Notes: a model not told the origin generated them from the sequence alone. 45,788 nt of DNA from Poronia punctata (GCA_022579005.1 MU401717.1:1-45788), one strand, 5' to 3'. Positions 23,059 to 34,973 are shown, numbered from the stretch's first letter. Numbers and translations are program-made.

Positions 23059-24718
23059 CTTGAGAGGAATACCAGCCTCGAAATCGGTGATGAGGGAAAG
23101 TCTCGGGCGAGGCCGGTCGTAGTTGAGCGCCGTACGCGTGGGTAGACGCGGACGCGGGAAAGGGATAGACGCCGGGGGAGTTGGGGAGGAAATTGTGAAG
23201 GATTTTTCTGGGCCGTACCCAAGAAGTGATGGATATAAAGAATGAAAGGCGAGAGAATCAAGGCAGATCGACTGCTAGATTTTTATCTTTGTCGTCGTCA
23301 CTGGAAAAAAAAAATGCCGTAATACTCGTTTTCTGTTGTTGTTCAAGTGAAAATGAAATGCCACAATAATACCTCGACGGAAAAGAATAAAAGGAAATCC
23401 CGAATGCCAGATAAGAGAGACCTAGGAAATAAGGAAATAAGAAAAAGAGAAAAAAAGAGAAAGACACACAAGGAAAAGGACCGATCCTTAGATTTTCTTG
23501 AAAAGTTACCACGAACAAGAAAAGAGAGGAAACTCTACAAGTTGGGGGCACTCATTGTTTAAATATATCTTGGAACTACTACTACTACCTACCTCTACGT
23601 GAACCCTGGTCCAAAGCTTTGGCCTAGACCAGACCATCACTTCCCAAATCTTCAACAAAACAGACCGCCGCCTGCAAGCAGGTTACAGGTTACAGGTTGA
23701 GGTATGTAGGTACTTTAGCTATCCGAATCCATCCCACCTGAAGACACTAAACCAATATCGACGAGCCGCCGGCAGTTGAAGGAGGAAAACCAGGCGGCAG
23801 CATCTCAAGTAACCAATCAAGACTGGCAACGACCCTGTCGCTCTTTGCAGCTTGACTGAGACACCGTAGCGCCCGCAAACATTTGGCGTTGCCAAGGCGC
23901 GTTTCCTCTGGGCGAATTGAACGATTTGGTTGGTTGGTTTTGAGGCGAGATGAAGTAGGGCCAGATGGTGGGGTCGTTCTAAGCGCGGCCCGCGTTTAAA
24001 CCACAACCAATCCCCTCGGTACCCACCAGTTGGCGCCCAACCCCTTGTCTTCTATAACCGGGAGCCCCACTTGTACCTGCATCACGTTGCATGTTGCTGC
24101 CCCTACCGATTTTTGTTTACTTTAAAGTTCACTGTGCGGTGATGAATCCACGTGTACAAACATGAGTCACCTCGAAACGCGTATTTCATCAATAGACACG
24201 TATATACCTTTGAAGAGAAGCGGGAATAGAAGAAGAAAAACACGGTATAACACATAGCTTTTGCTTGGAATCTATCTATGGTCGGGATCGATCTAGCTTG
24301 CAAAAAGAATGTGTTGGTGATGCTGTCTTCTACTACCTATTCTGGTGTGTGTTTGTTCAATTGGTGGCGCAAGTTTGCGCGGTTACCAACCACGAAGATG
24401 ACGACGCGTTTAAAGGTCTTAAGATCAGTAGTTATATTGGGATGGAGCATACTGGCCGCTATGGTGGTTCAAAAGTGGTTAGAATAGATTTCTACTTAGT
24501 ATTAACTGCGATGGGAGATATTGACCTCTTGCTGGCTCTCGAGACATTCTGAGCTCTGCTAAGCTGTACATATATCTCTTGCCAGCTCCAATGTTGACGC
24601 CAAGTTCCTCCGCTTCTGGCATCGGAACATTGATCCGATGTTCTTCAGCTTACAACTTGCTAGGTTACTCGAATCATGCTTCAAACTTTGTCCTTAATTG
24701 CGCCGTCGGAGTCGCAAC
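23059..24718. other. upstream region of the MARVEL-like gene
   Basis: About 1.66 kb. The part next to the gene is probably its promoter and leader. Farther out there are TACCTACC-type words near 23585, a GGTTACAGGTTACAGGTT triplet repeat near 23680, and small frames that look random. The last ~150 bases before 24719 could contain unrecognisable N-terminal remains of the monooxygenase relic. Confidence 0.45.
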
Positions 24719-25300
24719 CAAGGTCTTATATCGATTCTTTCGCTTCAATCATGCCCCTTCAACGATGAATTTTACTCAAGAACCCATCCTAGGCACTTTT
24801 TTAGATCATATTTGTTTAGGCCTCATCGTGTCATTCGCGATTGGGCCGATGGGATATTTCACCGTGGGGGACACGACCGACTAGTCTAAATACAAGACGA
24901 CAGTAGAAAGAGTCGCAAAGAGCGGCAACGGCGACACTTGGATACCGACTTTGAGAAAAGATAGCCCCGATTAAGCTGTGGATACATGACGACAAGAGGA
25001 ATTCAACGCCGTCGTCGTTGCTTCGGGCCATTACTACCATATCCCGTACATACCTGACGTCCTGGGATTGGTCGAGTATGAAGATGCACATCTTGGCAGC
25101 ATCCAACACAGCAAGCACTATCGCGGCCTTGGAGCGTTCCAAGACGAAAATGACATAGTCGTTGAGGGTACGGCATCAGCTTTTGGCGCTGTCTATGAGA
25201 TTAGAACCGTGGCGAAGCATCCAGTCATCTCATCGCTTCAAAAGCCACGGCCTGGACACCGTTCACGCGCCCACATATTCTCGTCAATATCTTGGAAGAT
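24719..25300 (+). pseudogene. decayed flavin-containing monooxygenase relic
   Basis: Translated fragments in two frames line up in the order expected for a fungal FMO. Around 24723-24790 frame 0 reads APSTMNFTQEPI. From 24818 another frame reads RPHRVIRDWADGIFHRGGHD, ending at TAA (24887). Frame 0 resumes at 24903 with VERVAKSGNGDTWIPTLRK, is broken by TAA (24972) and TGA (24987), and then reads FNAVVVASGHYYHIPYIPD (25002 on) and YRGLGAFQDENDIVVEGTAS. The 'VVVASGHY..PYIP' string is a family hallmark, and the NADPH-binding glycine motif after it is damaged (IVVEGTASAFG). At least two frameshifts and two stops make it non-functional. The N-terminal FAD-binding motif was not found. The TGA may replace TGG, which would fit G-to-A mutation. 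Recognition is by eye only. Confidence 0.75.
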
Positions 25301-26152
25301 ATCTGGGTTCTGTAGAACTAGTCACAGTAACCTCGATAGGCACTCAGGCGACATGAATCTCTCACCCGAGAGCTGTTGGCTTCCCTTTGAAGTTTGCTAG
25401 GATACGGAATTCCCTTACAGTCGAGGCTCGAGACTCGCTTGTAGGCTGTAGCATAGTTTAACATTCTACGCGTCGTGTCTTCGCCTAATAGAAGGCCCCC
25501 CGTTATGTCTTAAGGGTATACCCGACGCAAGAGAGAGCGACAGTACACAAGCTTATCGGTCGTAACGTTTAACTTCTCACGCTCGTCTCCGTCGCAGACC
25601 TAGTACTGACAAAGAGACAAGACACGCAATTTTTACCCGGTGTGGCATTCATTTTCACCGGAAGGAAAGCTGTAGTAGTAGTCGCCTCCGTAGCGGAATG
25701 ACTGGCCTTGACCGGTAGTCACTATCTTCAGCGGATAGAAGAATCATCGGGTCGGATCCACATCATAACTTAGTCTTGGAGTTACAAAACGTTGCCCAAT
25801 GATCCGAGTCCGAGTTCCGATGAATTAATTTCAAGTATCTGCGTGTCTTGTACGTGTTATAAAAGAAGAGAGCAAAGTTGTCGATCCTGGTAAAGTAACC
25901 TCCTATTAACTACATATTGCTATATCGTAATACGGCTTATTGCATAACCGGCTTAACCACTAATACAAAAACTGTTCCGGAGATCAGAAACCCTACCTTG
26001 TTGCTATTTGTAAAAGCCTCGCACCCCTACAAAAACTTGAAACAATGCCAGGGGGAAGCCAGGGGAAAGAAAACCTTAAGAATCACCGCTATCGCTAGTT
26101 CAAGGCCGGCACTATCTCTTATTGTAATACTGGGCGATATTTCGCTATAGAA
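25301..26152. other. region between the monooxygenase relic and tRNA-Gly
   Basis: About 850 bases with no intact frame over 80 codons. The first part may hold unrecognised C-terminal remains of the monooxygenase. The bases just before 26153 are the upstream flank of the tRNA gene. Confidence 0.45.
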
Positions 26153-26223
26153 GCATCAGTGGTTTAGTGGTAAAATCCATCGTTGCCATCGATGGGCCCC
26201 GTGTTCGATTCACGGCTGATGCA
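26153..26223 (+). tRNA. tRNA-Gly (GCC)
   Basis: This 71-nt sequence folds as a cloverleaf. The acceptor stem is GCATCAG (26153-26159) with CTGATGC (26216-26222) and discriminator A. The anticodon stem is CATCG/CGATG around loop TTGCCAT with anticodon GCC at 26185-26187, and the T-arm is CCGTG TTCGATT CACGG. The internal promoter boxes (TGGTTTAGTGG and GTTCGATTC) are intact and there is no intron. It decodes GGC/GGU. The CCA end is not encoded, as expected for a nuclear gene. Confidence 0.97.
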
Positions 26224-26251
26224 TATTGGATTGCTGTTGCGGTCAATTAGC

Positions 26252-26264
26252 TTTTTTTCTTTTT
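26252..26264 (+). terminator. RNA polymerase III T-run terminator
   Basis: T7-C-T5, beginning 29 bases after the tRNA, is the first strong T-tract downstream and would end polymerase III transcription. The remaining bases up to 26553 contain no recognisable gene. Confidence 0.7.
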
Positions 26265-26553
26265 AGCATTCTTTTCCGTTTTGCTTTATATTCCACAATA
26301 TTTAACCATAATACATTATACCCTGGCACCCCTTCTTACAAGGCACATTATCAGACCAAGAACTAGGACGAGGGAGGTGACAGCCAGAAGATGATCAGAC
26401 TTGTTAGATGGCTTCTATAGATTGGAACTACAGAGCAGGGTAGAACTTAGAACCAGGACCATCGTGCTTTACATGAGCATCATCCAACGAAAACACACAC
26501 AAATGTTTAGACCTCCCTGTCTCTCCTCTCATTCTTATTACCCTCCAAACCTC

Positions 26554-27801
26554 TCATGTGTGACCAACAAGTCCAGCCTGAGGAGCATTATCGGGGTTAA
26601 TATCAGCCCCCTCGAACCCGAGAGCAGCATTCCAAGCATCCGCCGTAGTAGCATCCTTTGCGCCGCTCCCAAGGGACGATTGCGCAGACTTGCAAGCCGC
26701 GATAGCATCGTCAGCCGCACCACAGACGTTACCCAGCTGGTCGCAGATACGATTAAAGATGATGTTCGGGTTGAGCGCCTCTTGCTGGCCTTTGTTGACG
26801 ACGGGATCGATAGCTTGGAATGTGAATTCGCCCGCTTTCCGGCCGTTCAGCGACTCCTCAAACTTGACAGTCGGCGTGCATGTGCCAAAGTCAAGGCCCA
26901 GAGACGATGCTTGGAAGCCGGTGAATGTTCCCGTCACCGGGTCAGATACCGAGCCGGAGTTATGCCCATTTCCGGAGTTGTTTCCATTTCCGGAATTGTT
27001 CCCGTTGTCCGAGTTACTCCCGTTCCCTGAAGGGTTGGCGGTAGCTGTCGCTTGAGTGGTTGATGTAGAAGTGCCGGCGCCGCCACATTTGAGGATGGAC
27101 GTCGTGAATGATGGAGTCGCAGTAGTGGCGGCACCGCCAGCACCCGAATTGTCGTTACCATTGCCGTTGTTATTCTTGTTCCCGTTGCCGTTTCCATTGC
27201 TGTTGTTGTTATTACTACCATTGCCGTTGTTGTTGTTATTATTATTGCTGTTGTTGGCATTTCCGTTATTGGGGTTTCCGTTATTAGCACCACCAGCTGC
27301 GACCCCATTGACGGTAAAGTTCGAGAAACCTTGCGCAATCATTACATCAGCCACGCTAAGGCCGGCTGCGTCAAACGGAGACTGGAGCGAGCTCGCAGAG
27401 TTGGCATTCTCGATGTCGGATCCGGCGACATCGGGGTCGACGAGAGGAACGATACCTCGAAGCTCGGGAGTAGCTGGGAGGGAGGCGTCCCCACAGATGT
27501 TGGGCACAGTGACAGCAAAAGGATTGAAATTCTGCTCGGCAGCGACTAGCTTCTGCGCCGCCGCGATGACCTGGGGGTCATTACCCAGTGTTGAGACGAT
27601 CTCATCGGCAAGGGAGAGCTTGTCGCATGGATCAGCGGCGGCGAGGAGGACGCCAGGAACGGAACCAGCCAGGGTAGGAGCCTGTCCGGGCTGTCCAAAG
27701 CCACTTAAGGCTGAGATGTCTGTGACAGGGACTTGTTCCTGAGAAAAACGGGCTTGGGCAACAGCCAAGAAGGCACAGGCGATAGTCAGCTTTGAGTGCA
27801 T
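26554..27801 (-). CDS. secreted Asn/Gly-rich fungal protein
   Basis: Single-exon gene of 415 codons. MHSKLTIACAFLAVAQA is a good signal peptide with likely cleavage after residue 17. A first structured part (about 20-165) has two Cys (59, 103). It is followed by Asn/Gly-rich low complexity (about 168-225) and a second NSGNGNNSGNG tract (about 256-284). The C-terminal domain (about 290-400) carries Cys 308, 353, 360 and 370 and the segment FTFQAIDPVVNKGQQEALNP, which recalls a conserved family of uncharacterised secreted ascomycete proteins. No GPI signal is obvious at the C-terminus. It is likely extracellular or wall-associated; no enzymatic motif is seen. It runs convergently toward the tRNA. 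The ATG at 27801 is the only start that gives a signal peptide. Confidence 0.82.
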   Translation of the reverse strand: MHSKLTIACAFLAVAQARFSQEQVPVTDISALSGFGQPGQAPTLAGSVPGVLLAAADPCDKLSLADEIVSTLGNDPQVIAAAQKLVAAEQNFNPFAVTVPNICGDASLPATPELRGIVPLVDPDVAGSDIENANSASSLQSPFDAAGLSVADVMIAQGFSNFTVNGVAAGGANNGNPNNGNANNSNNNNNNNGNGSNNNNSNGNGNGNKNNNGNGNDNSGAGGAATTATPSFTTSILKCGGAGTSTSTTQATATANPSGNGSNSDNGNNSGNGNNSGNGHNSGSVSDPVTGTFTGFQASSLGLDFGTCTPTVKFEESLNGRKAGEFTFQAIDPVVNKGQQEALNPNIIFNRICDQLGNVCGAADDAIAACKSAQSSLGSGAKDATTADAWNAALGFEGADINPDNAPQAGLVGHT

Positions 27802-30800
27802 ACTGATATCCCCTATGATAGTGACCGATGTGAACGGTGATAATCGGGAGGGTGGGTAAAATGAAACCGACCTGCCGGTTGTGTTTGAAAATGATGCCTA
27901 AAAAGAGCGTAAATAATAGAATAGTTCACAGAACTGTAGAAGACGAATTTCAACAAGAGGATGAAGGAGTCAGTAAAGACGGAACATTTCCTCGGCGATG
28001 ATAGCTGGGAGATATAACATTTTTGGCGGAATGGGGTGCTAGCTAAAGGGGGGTGTCGTGACTGTCAAATCGGCTAGGTGATATCTAAGTTTCAGCAATA
28101 CGCTCCCACTACGCTGTTGATGATAACGTGAGACGACATTACTCGGCTTACGAATGATAAAGTTAGTCTCATGTTGGGATTCAAGGTTTCGCAAACCGCT
28201 TGACAGTCCGAACGAAGTCGTCGATAGGCCGCCAGGCTCCCTAACGTTTCGAAACCGCCATGGATGCGTTGCAGGTTTAGGAAGCACGAAGCTCCGGCGT
28301 CATCAAGCGCTTCTTTTAACACCTCAACTACAACCCCCCTCATCAGTCTATTTCACAGGAGCGCTGCATAAGATACTGTAGCCTGTCGTGACGAGGGATA
28401 GATCGTTGAAAAACATGATGCCCTCTTAGATTTGCCGTCAAACTGGTGTTGTGTGTGGACACTGTGGAGGACAACCATTGTGGTCCCTGGAGACTTGAGA
28501 TGCGAAGAGGTACAATGAACCTAGCTTAGTCCTGGTAAGGGGCAACATTGACAGGAGAGCCCCCGGATCACTCTAGCATCCATTCGGAATGACGATAACC
28601 TCACAGTAGTAGAACATGTCATCTTTGGCACATACGAGTAGGTAGTCTCAAAGGTTAGTTGGTGGAAATTGGAATGCTTGAAGTGATACAATAGGTACTC
28701 AAAATTACCTACTCGTAGCAAATGATACTTCCACCAAAGCAGACGAGGCTAGCCTTTTTCGGGCTTGGTAAAGATGCTCTAGGTTAGGTAAGCTGGGCAA
28801 TATGCAGGGGTGCTGGTTTCGCCTGCAAAGTCTCGTCGCAGGTCATCACATCTGTCTTGAGACAAACCCGCAACACTCCCCCGGTTTGATCTGATCTCTT
28901 GACCTCAAACTCTCGTGTTTCTCCCTTTTGCCCCCGTCCTTTTCCGCGACTTTTTTTTAATGGCGGCTATGCAAATAGCACAGCCAAGAGCGAATACCTT
29001 TTTCATAACGGAGACTGGCAACCCCGGCTAGCATCTACGGCCTTGATGAACAGATCTTAGTTTACTCCCCTTTCGAAAGGAATATGCTTTCCTTTCGCTT
29101 CCACCCCAAGGGTTCTATAAACGTTGGCGACGCAGCGCCAAACGCTTGAGCTGTAGGCGGACTGAACTTTTAGCGTGTGCCACATGGTGGACAATCCCAA
29201 TAAGGGCAGAGGCAGCGAATATAGGATGAATTGCTTTGTAACTTATTGATCAACCTCTACCTCAGTCAAACAACAGAGGTTGGAGAGTCACGTGAGAAAC
29301 GCTGGCGCCATCTGCGACAAGCGTCTCAGAAAGAGCCTAACATCAAATAAAGCGAAACGAAACGAAACGCCGGTCGATATCAGGCTGGGCTCAGGTTCGA
29401 GGTCATTGAATAAGGGGCAGCTTACTCGTAAACGTCCGAATCCCCCGGGCGCAACTTACCGTAGTTCATTCCTTTGATCCGCGGGCAGGTGGGAGCGTTA
29501 TCAGTACCTCGCTTGTAATTATTATCGGCGCGCCGTTAACGATTCGGGTTTCGGTTGTGGTTTTAAGGATGCGGATACGGCGCGACCCGGGACACTAGGC
29601 CAAGGCGCAGGGCAGGGAGCGGCCAACAGCGGGCAATAACCCGGACGGATGGCGGGTATCTGCCACTACTTTATTGGGGTCGCATATAGATTATTGGGAC
29701 AAGTTGTTCTTATAATCCTTATGCTAAGCTTTCTTCCCTCCTATTGGCATGGGAGGAAGAAGACGAGATTACGTACTTATGTGGGCTGGTATAACTTTAG
29801 GCAGGGTTCTTTTAGTCTTGACCTTGGGCCTGAGTCTGACTGCAGGCTCGAAAGACTCTCAATAGAAGATATGGGAGCTATTGCGTCAGGGATTGGCACA
29901 GGGCTGGCGTCGTGGACTCCATACCTAGTCGAAACCCCGCTCGTGAGGCTGCGAAGAAGACCGTAGTACCGGCATATATACGACGTGTATGTCATAGTCT
30001 CGAATGCCTATTACTTCATTCAGGCAATAGCGGGGGTCCTAATATCCTAAGCCAACGCCCTACTGAGTGAGTGTTGCGGATCTCTTAGGCTTGCGAGAAG
30101 CCTGGAGAGTATGTCTACAGTCTACCGAACCGTGATACTCACCGCCATAACATACGCTGGGAAAGAGGCAGGTAGGCACACCAGGCGGAGGAAGAAATGA
30201 GTATTAATAGCCCCAGGGACTAAGCGGCTACAAGAAACATACCACGAGACATGTACGTCCCCAAGTTTGGAGACCATACGAACTATCTCTCTAGGTTTTA
30301 CCACTCAGTTAGAAAGTAGTATTAGTAATCCACTTGTAGATAGCACATAACTCGGTCCGATACAATTTCATTGTTCGTCATGAATGTGACTCTTGGGAGA
30401 CAGTTTTCGGATGGTCCTCATCGGGACCATGTCTAGTACCATAGTGATCCGTTGACCAAGGCCGTTTCGGAGTTATTCCCGGGCGAATAGAGATGATGAC
30501 GCCAAGGTTACAGCCGCAAATGTGACGAATCCATCGATGGTGCTACAGCGGATGGAACTGGGAGATAGTAGATGGTACAGTATGTTGCTATATATACTCG
30601 TATATCGCGGTGATAGAAAACTCGCTAAGTTCCCGGCTTCGGTAGTAATACGCATCGAAGCACGTGTTGAGTAGCCGCGACGATGAAACCGGCAGGATGA
30701 CCAGATCTATCCGTAAATATAAATCTCCAGAAATACTGACTAGTCAAGTGTTTTCATGGCATGTCCATTTCAGGTTGTCTCGTGATCTTTACAAAGGGGA

Positions 30801-31245
30801 GGGGAGATCGGGAGGGCTGGGGGTCAACCTAGACATGATGCATTGGTCCCCCCTATGCACTGATCTTACCGTAAAATATACTCGTAGAGTAAATGCACGT
30901 GGACACTGGATGTCAGACTCACCTCTGGTTTATCTAACTCTGCCGAGGATACCAACTGGGATGACAAGAGGTGAAGCGTGGAGTTTCGGTCTCAGCCTCA
31001 AATTCAACATAACCCTGAATTGTGGCGCATGGGCTGTGGCGTCGTTACGTAAACGTAACTGTATGTAGTCATAGTATGCTCCACTATTATATCCAACACT
31101 GAATGATGCTTTCTAAATGAACACAACGAGGCAGACCAGGCGCTGTTGTTTTCGTTAGATTTGCACCATTTCTTCTGAATTCTCGTCCACGATATCCCTT
31201 ACGTCCGATTTACAATTACTGAGCGACTTGTCTAGCTTTTTCAAG
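27802..31245. other. divergent intergenic region between secreted-protein gene and cactin
   Basis: About 3.4 kb. The first ~230 bases probably contain the secreted-protein promoter. Open frames at 28092-28343 (-), 29649-29966 (+) and 30664-31068 (+) are unrecognisable and lack signs of selection that I can see. Composition is mixed, with TATATA patches near 30590. No RNA gene was found. Confidence 0.5.
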
Positions 31246-33056
31246 ATGGACCCAGGGCGCCTAGCTATGATCTCTGGCCGTAAGTCTCCCCCCCGCCGTG
31301 ATCTTACAGCTCCGAGACGGGATGCCAATACCAGGATCACGAAGCCACAAAGGCCGACTCAGGGCAAATCCTCAAGTGCTTCCATACCCACCTACATGAG
31401 CCAAGACGAGCAGTCCCAGCGTTTCGTAGCCGATGAAGACAAATTTGTACTCAAACAGTCCAAGAAAAAGGCCGACATCCGTGTTCGCGAGGGACGAGCG
31501 AAGCCTATCGACTTGCTGGCGTTTAACCTCCGATACGTCGACGTTGACCGCGATGTCTTTGATGAACACGATGAAGATATTACCATAAGCGTCCCCGGAC
31601 CTATCGCCGTCATAGAAGGATTGAATGAGTCTGAGGCTCGCGACTTGGACGCCGAGATTACCTCGTACCACACTCTAGAAACGAATGGAAGAAACAGAGA
31701 GTATTGGGCGACTCTGCGGACGCTGCTCGCGGACCGAAGGCAGGAGCTGAAGCCTATGGGCCCTGAAGCGCGAGCTGTCAGCTCTGTCACGTCTGACGTG
31801 GACAAAATCTTGGGCCCGAAAAATCTGGAGCAGCTCGAAAAACTAGACACGCAGATTCAAGCGAAGCTTCGCTCCGATGAAGTCATGGACACGGACTACT
31901 GGGAGCAACTCTACAAGAGGTTACAGGTGTACAAGGCCAAGGCACGGCTCAAGCAAATCTACGAGGAAATCCAGGAGACTCGCCTTAACCAACTGAGAGA
32001 TGTGGACCCGGAAAAGGCTGCCGCGCTCGCCGCAGGGAACCTTGCTGAATCTGATGCTCAGAAGCGTCATAATGCGGTTCCAGCTGCCACCTTCCGGCCG
32101 AAACCATCCATGCCCCCTGCATCTGATGCCAACAACCCACCCCCTGGCACGGCAAGGTTTGCGGCTAGCAACAACGAGGATTTCTCCCAAGCTACCAAGG
32201 CCCTGTACGAACGCGAGGTCGCTCGGGGTGTCAATGAAGACGAAGAAATCTTCGCAGCCGAGGAGTCGGTCGCGACCACGACGAAACCGCAATGGGCCGA
32301 CAAGTATCGACCACGAAAGCCACGCTATTTCAACCGTGTGCAAATGGGTTACGAATGGAACAAATACAACCAGACTCACTATGACCATGATAACCCGCCC
32401 CCCAAGGTGGTCCATGGGTACAAGTTCAACATATTCTACCCCGATCTCATCGATAAGACGAAAGCGCCAACTTTCAAGATTATCCGGGAGCACGGGAGAA
32501 GAAAAGGCGAATCTCTGGCGCCTGCAGGCCAAGAAGACACTTGTCTCATTCGCTTCATCGCCGGGCCACCGTACGAAGACATCGCCTTCCGTATCGTCGA
32601 CCGCGAATGGGACTACAGCGCCAAAAGGGACCGAGGGTTTCGGAGCAGTTTTGATAGGGTACGTTTCCGCATTTCCTTTTTGCATTCCTAGCAGTTCAGC
32701 ACTTGCTCGAACGGGAGGGAAAGGGCACATCACATTCCCGGCTTCGAGACCACACGGCATGTATTTCTTTGCATTTCATTTGATCCGGGTGGTGTTGTCA
32801 CGCCAGCAGTCTCTACCCACAGCCTGTCGTGCAACAACGCACCGCATAGTTTCAGAGTCCGGCCCCCTTATCTCAGACACCCCTCAAGTTCGCGTCCGTT
32901 ACACATCGCCAGGGAGCCTGACTGACAGCCATCGCACAGGGTATCCTCCAACTTCATTTCCAGTTCAAGAAGGTATGTAGTCCCTCATTTTAACCCTTGC
33001 CTTGGTGGTGACAGGTTCTGACGCGCCGCCTATAATAGATATACTACCGGAAGTAG
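31246..33056 (+). CDS. cactin (spliceosome-associated protein, Cay1 family)
   Basis: Exons 31246-32658, 32940-32972 and 33039-33056 give 487 codons plus TAG. The central coiled-coil/cactin-mid region begins KFVLKQSKKKADIRVREGRA and includes REYWATLRTLLADRRQEL. The C-terminal cactin domain (about 353-487) has the near-invariant YEWNKYNQTHYDHDNPPPK, GYKFNIFYPDLIDK and AGPPYEDIAFRIVDREW strings. The second exon is only 11 codons (GILQLHFQFKK) and the last encodes IYYRK, restoring the standard cactin end. The start is the first ATG (context CAAGATGG). Cactin family proteins act in pre-mRNA splicing; the fission yeast homologue also affects telomere genes. The 281-nt second-last intron is much longer than others in this window, and if retained the frame stops soon after 32658. 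Confidence 0.93.
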
Positions 33057-33913
33057 ACTCAGCTTTAGTGACTAAGACCTTTTGCGCAAGAATGGTCGGG
33101 ATTGTGGGAATGACAGGATTTTGAGGCAGACGACATGTGAACAGTACTAAGGTGGTATTTGCACATGGCTCAGGGAACACCACGGTCCCATTACAAGGTG
33201 GCCACATGGTGCTAGGTTGATGGTGGGAAGCGTACCTGGTAGTTGCGGAATTCAACTAATCAGTTTCTGGATGGTGTCTAGGGTACCTCCTCCCCTGTTG
33301 GTAATATCCATCCCCTGACGTGTATACGGGTAAGGCAAGACACATCCATGAATATATATGTATACATCGAACCTAGGGGGGCTTGTGGGCGAATCTGTTA
33401 CGTCTCAGGAGACAGTTCAAGATGTGTTCTCAGTAGCGTATGGCCAAAATGGAGAGTTTTGCCCCTTTGCCAATGTAAATTTCCCCCTTGTATTACATAC
33501 AGACGGTCGGGAGCGCCATTTGGAGAGATCCCGATGGAGATCTGATATAAGAAGACACTAAATATAGGGCGTAAACTGCCTTTCGCTTCAACCTCCCGCC
33601 GTCATCCTTGTTGGCTGGAAGCAGCAAAGTCATTTAACTAATGCACAAGAGTTGTGCCCACTCTCCAAACACCCCTGTTCCCGTCGCACCGTCAATCTCC
33701 AACTTATCCAAGATTGATTGGGTCTCGATGTAGGCCTCCTGGCTTGCTGCGTGGCTATCCGACCCGCCAGATCTTCTAGAAGGGACAAGAATGATTTGCA
33801 GCTTGACGGTTATCGGTCAGAACCCGCCCCGCCCTTGTTGAGACTGACACCGTCCCCCTCCTTCGCCGGCCAGCATCCGGGGCCCCTAAATTAGATTAGA
33901 CAGATGTAAGGCT

Positions 33914-33953
<40 letters not shown>

Positions 33954-34125
33954 TGGGGGGGGGGGGGGGGGGGGGTTGTTTTTTTTTTTGGGGGTTTGGG
34001 GTTGGCGCCGGGGCGGGAACNNNNNNNNNNCCGCCCCCCACCCCCCCCCCACCCCCCCCCCGCCCCCCCCCCCCCCCCCCCCCCCCCCGCCCCCCCGCCC
34101 CCGCCCCCCCCCCCCCCCCCGGCGG

Positions 34126-34162
<37 letters not shown>
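33914..34162. other. poly-G / N-gap / poly-C / poly-G stretch (assembly gap)
   Basis: G38 (33914-33951) and G21 (33955-33975) precede ten N (34021-34030). A nearly pure C tract (34031-34120) and G35 (34128-34162) follow. Ten N marks an estimated scaffold gap, and the surrounding homopolymers look like low-quality read ends joined by scaffolding. Any open frame here is meaningless. Confidence 0.85.
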
Positions 34163-34164
<2 letters not shown>

Positions 34165-34973
34165 GGCAGGTTGTATTTCGACAGCCGTCGTGTAACCTTT
34201 TTTTGAATAAGGTGAGCTTTGGCGAATGCCAGAATGCAGGTAACCGTGACAGACAATTTTGCCCCCCCCCCCCCTACCTACGAGTACTACTAACCCCCCC
34301 CCCCTCTTGACAGTGCAGTACAGTGAAAAGAGGATATGGATGAAGGAACAAATAACAGTCGGCTACATTCACAATGGACGTGATGAATGGCTTTGTCATC
34401 GGTCCTTTGAATCGCAGTTCCTTCTACACGGCTTGACGTATACTAATGACACTACCTCTTCCGTCTACGTGAAAAAAGAAGAATAGGTAGAATATTTATT
34501 TTAAGAGCTGGTAACAGGACACATAGGGCACCCATCTAGCCGGTCACACGTGCTCAGCCAACCAGGGGGTTTTATCTTGTGTTTTCGCAATCTAGATTGT
34601 CAGCACTGTACACAAAACTACCTTGTCCAGGTGGTGGTAGAAGCGGCGGCTGTATGGCAAATATGGCTATTGCGAACCCCTTTGGGTGCGGTGTAGATAC
34701 CTAACCTAGGTATGTAGAGGTAGGTATAACACTTTTGCACGTTTCGGCAGTCTTTTGGTGGGAAGCTGGATAGGTATCCTCATAGTACCTACCTAATCCA
34801 TGGGCGCCCTGTTAAGAACTCTTGACGGGTTTTCAAGCGCCCAAGCTCTTATCAAACCATATTCCTGTCTTTGTATTTAACATCTAGACTAAATACCTGG
34901 CTTATTAAGAAAAAGAAAGAAGGAAGAAAAGCGATTAAAAGTTCTAGGCCATCTCTTGAACAGCGGTGTGGAT

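Noticed and set aside
27056..27742. 228-codon + strand frame with poly-Leu
   Set aside because: It is the antisense of the Asn/Gly tract and signal-peptide gene; the Leu/Pro run is the complement of the Asn repeat.
30664..31068. 134-codon + strand open frame upstream of cactin
   Set aside because: No recognisable domain, no splice partner and a non-ATG opening; judged a chance frame.
32000..32980. 326-codon + strand open frame
   Set aside because: It overlaps the cactin coding frame in another phase; its Arg/Ser/Thr-rich translation shows no domain, while the cactin frame is clearly conserved.
33953..34310. Gly/Pro-rich open frames
   Set aside because: They are translations of homopolymer G/C runs across an N gap.
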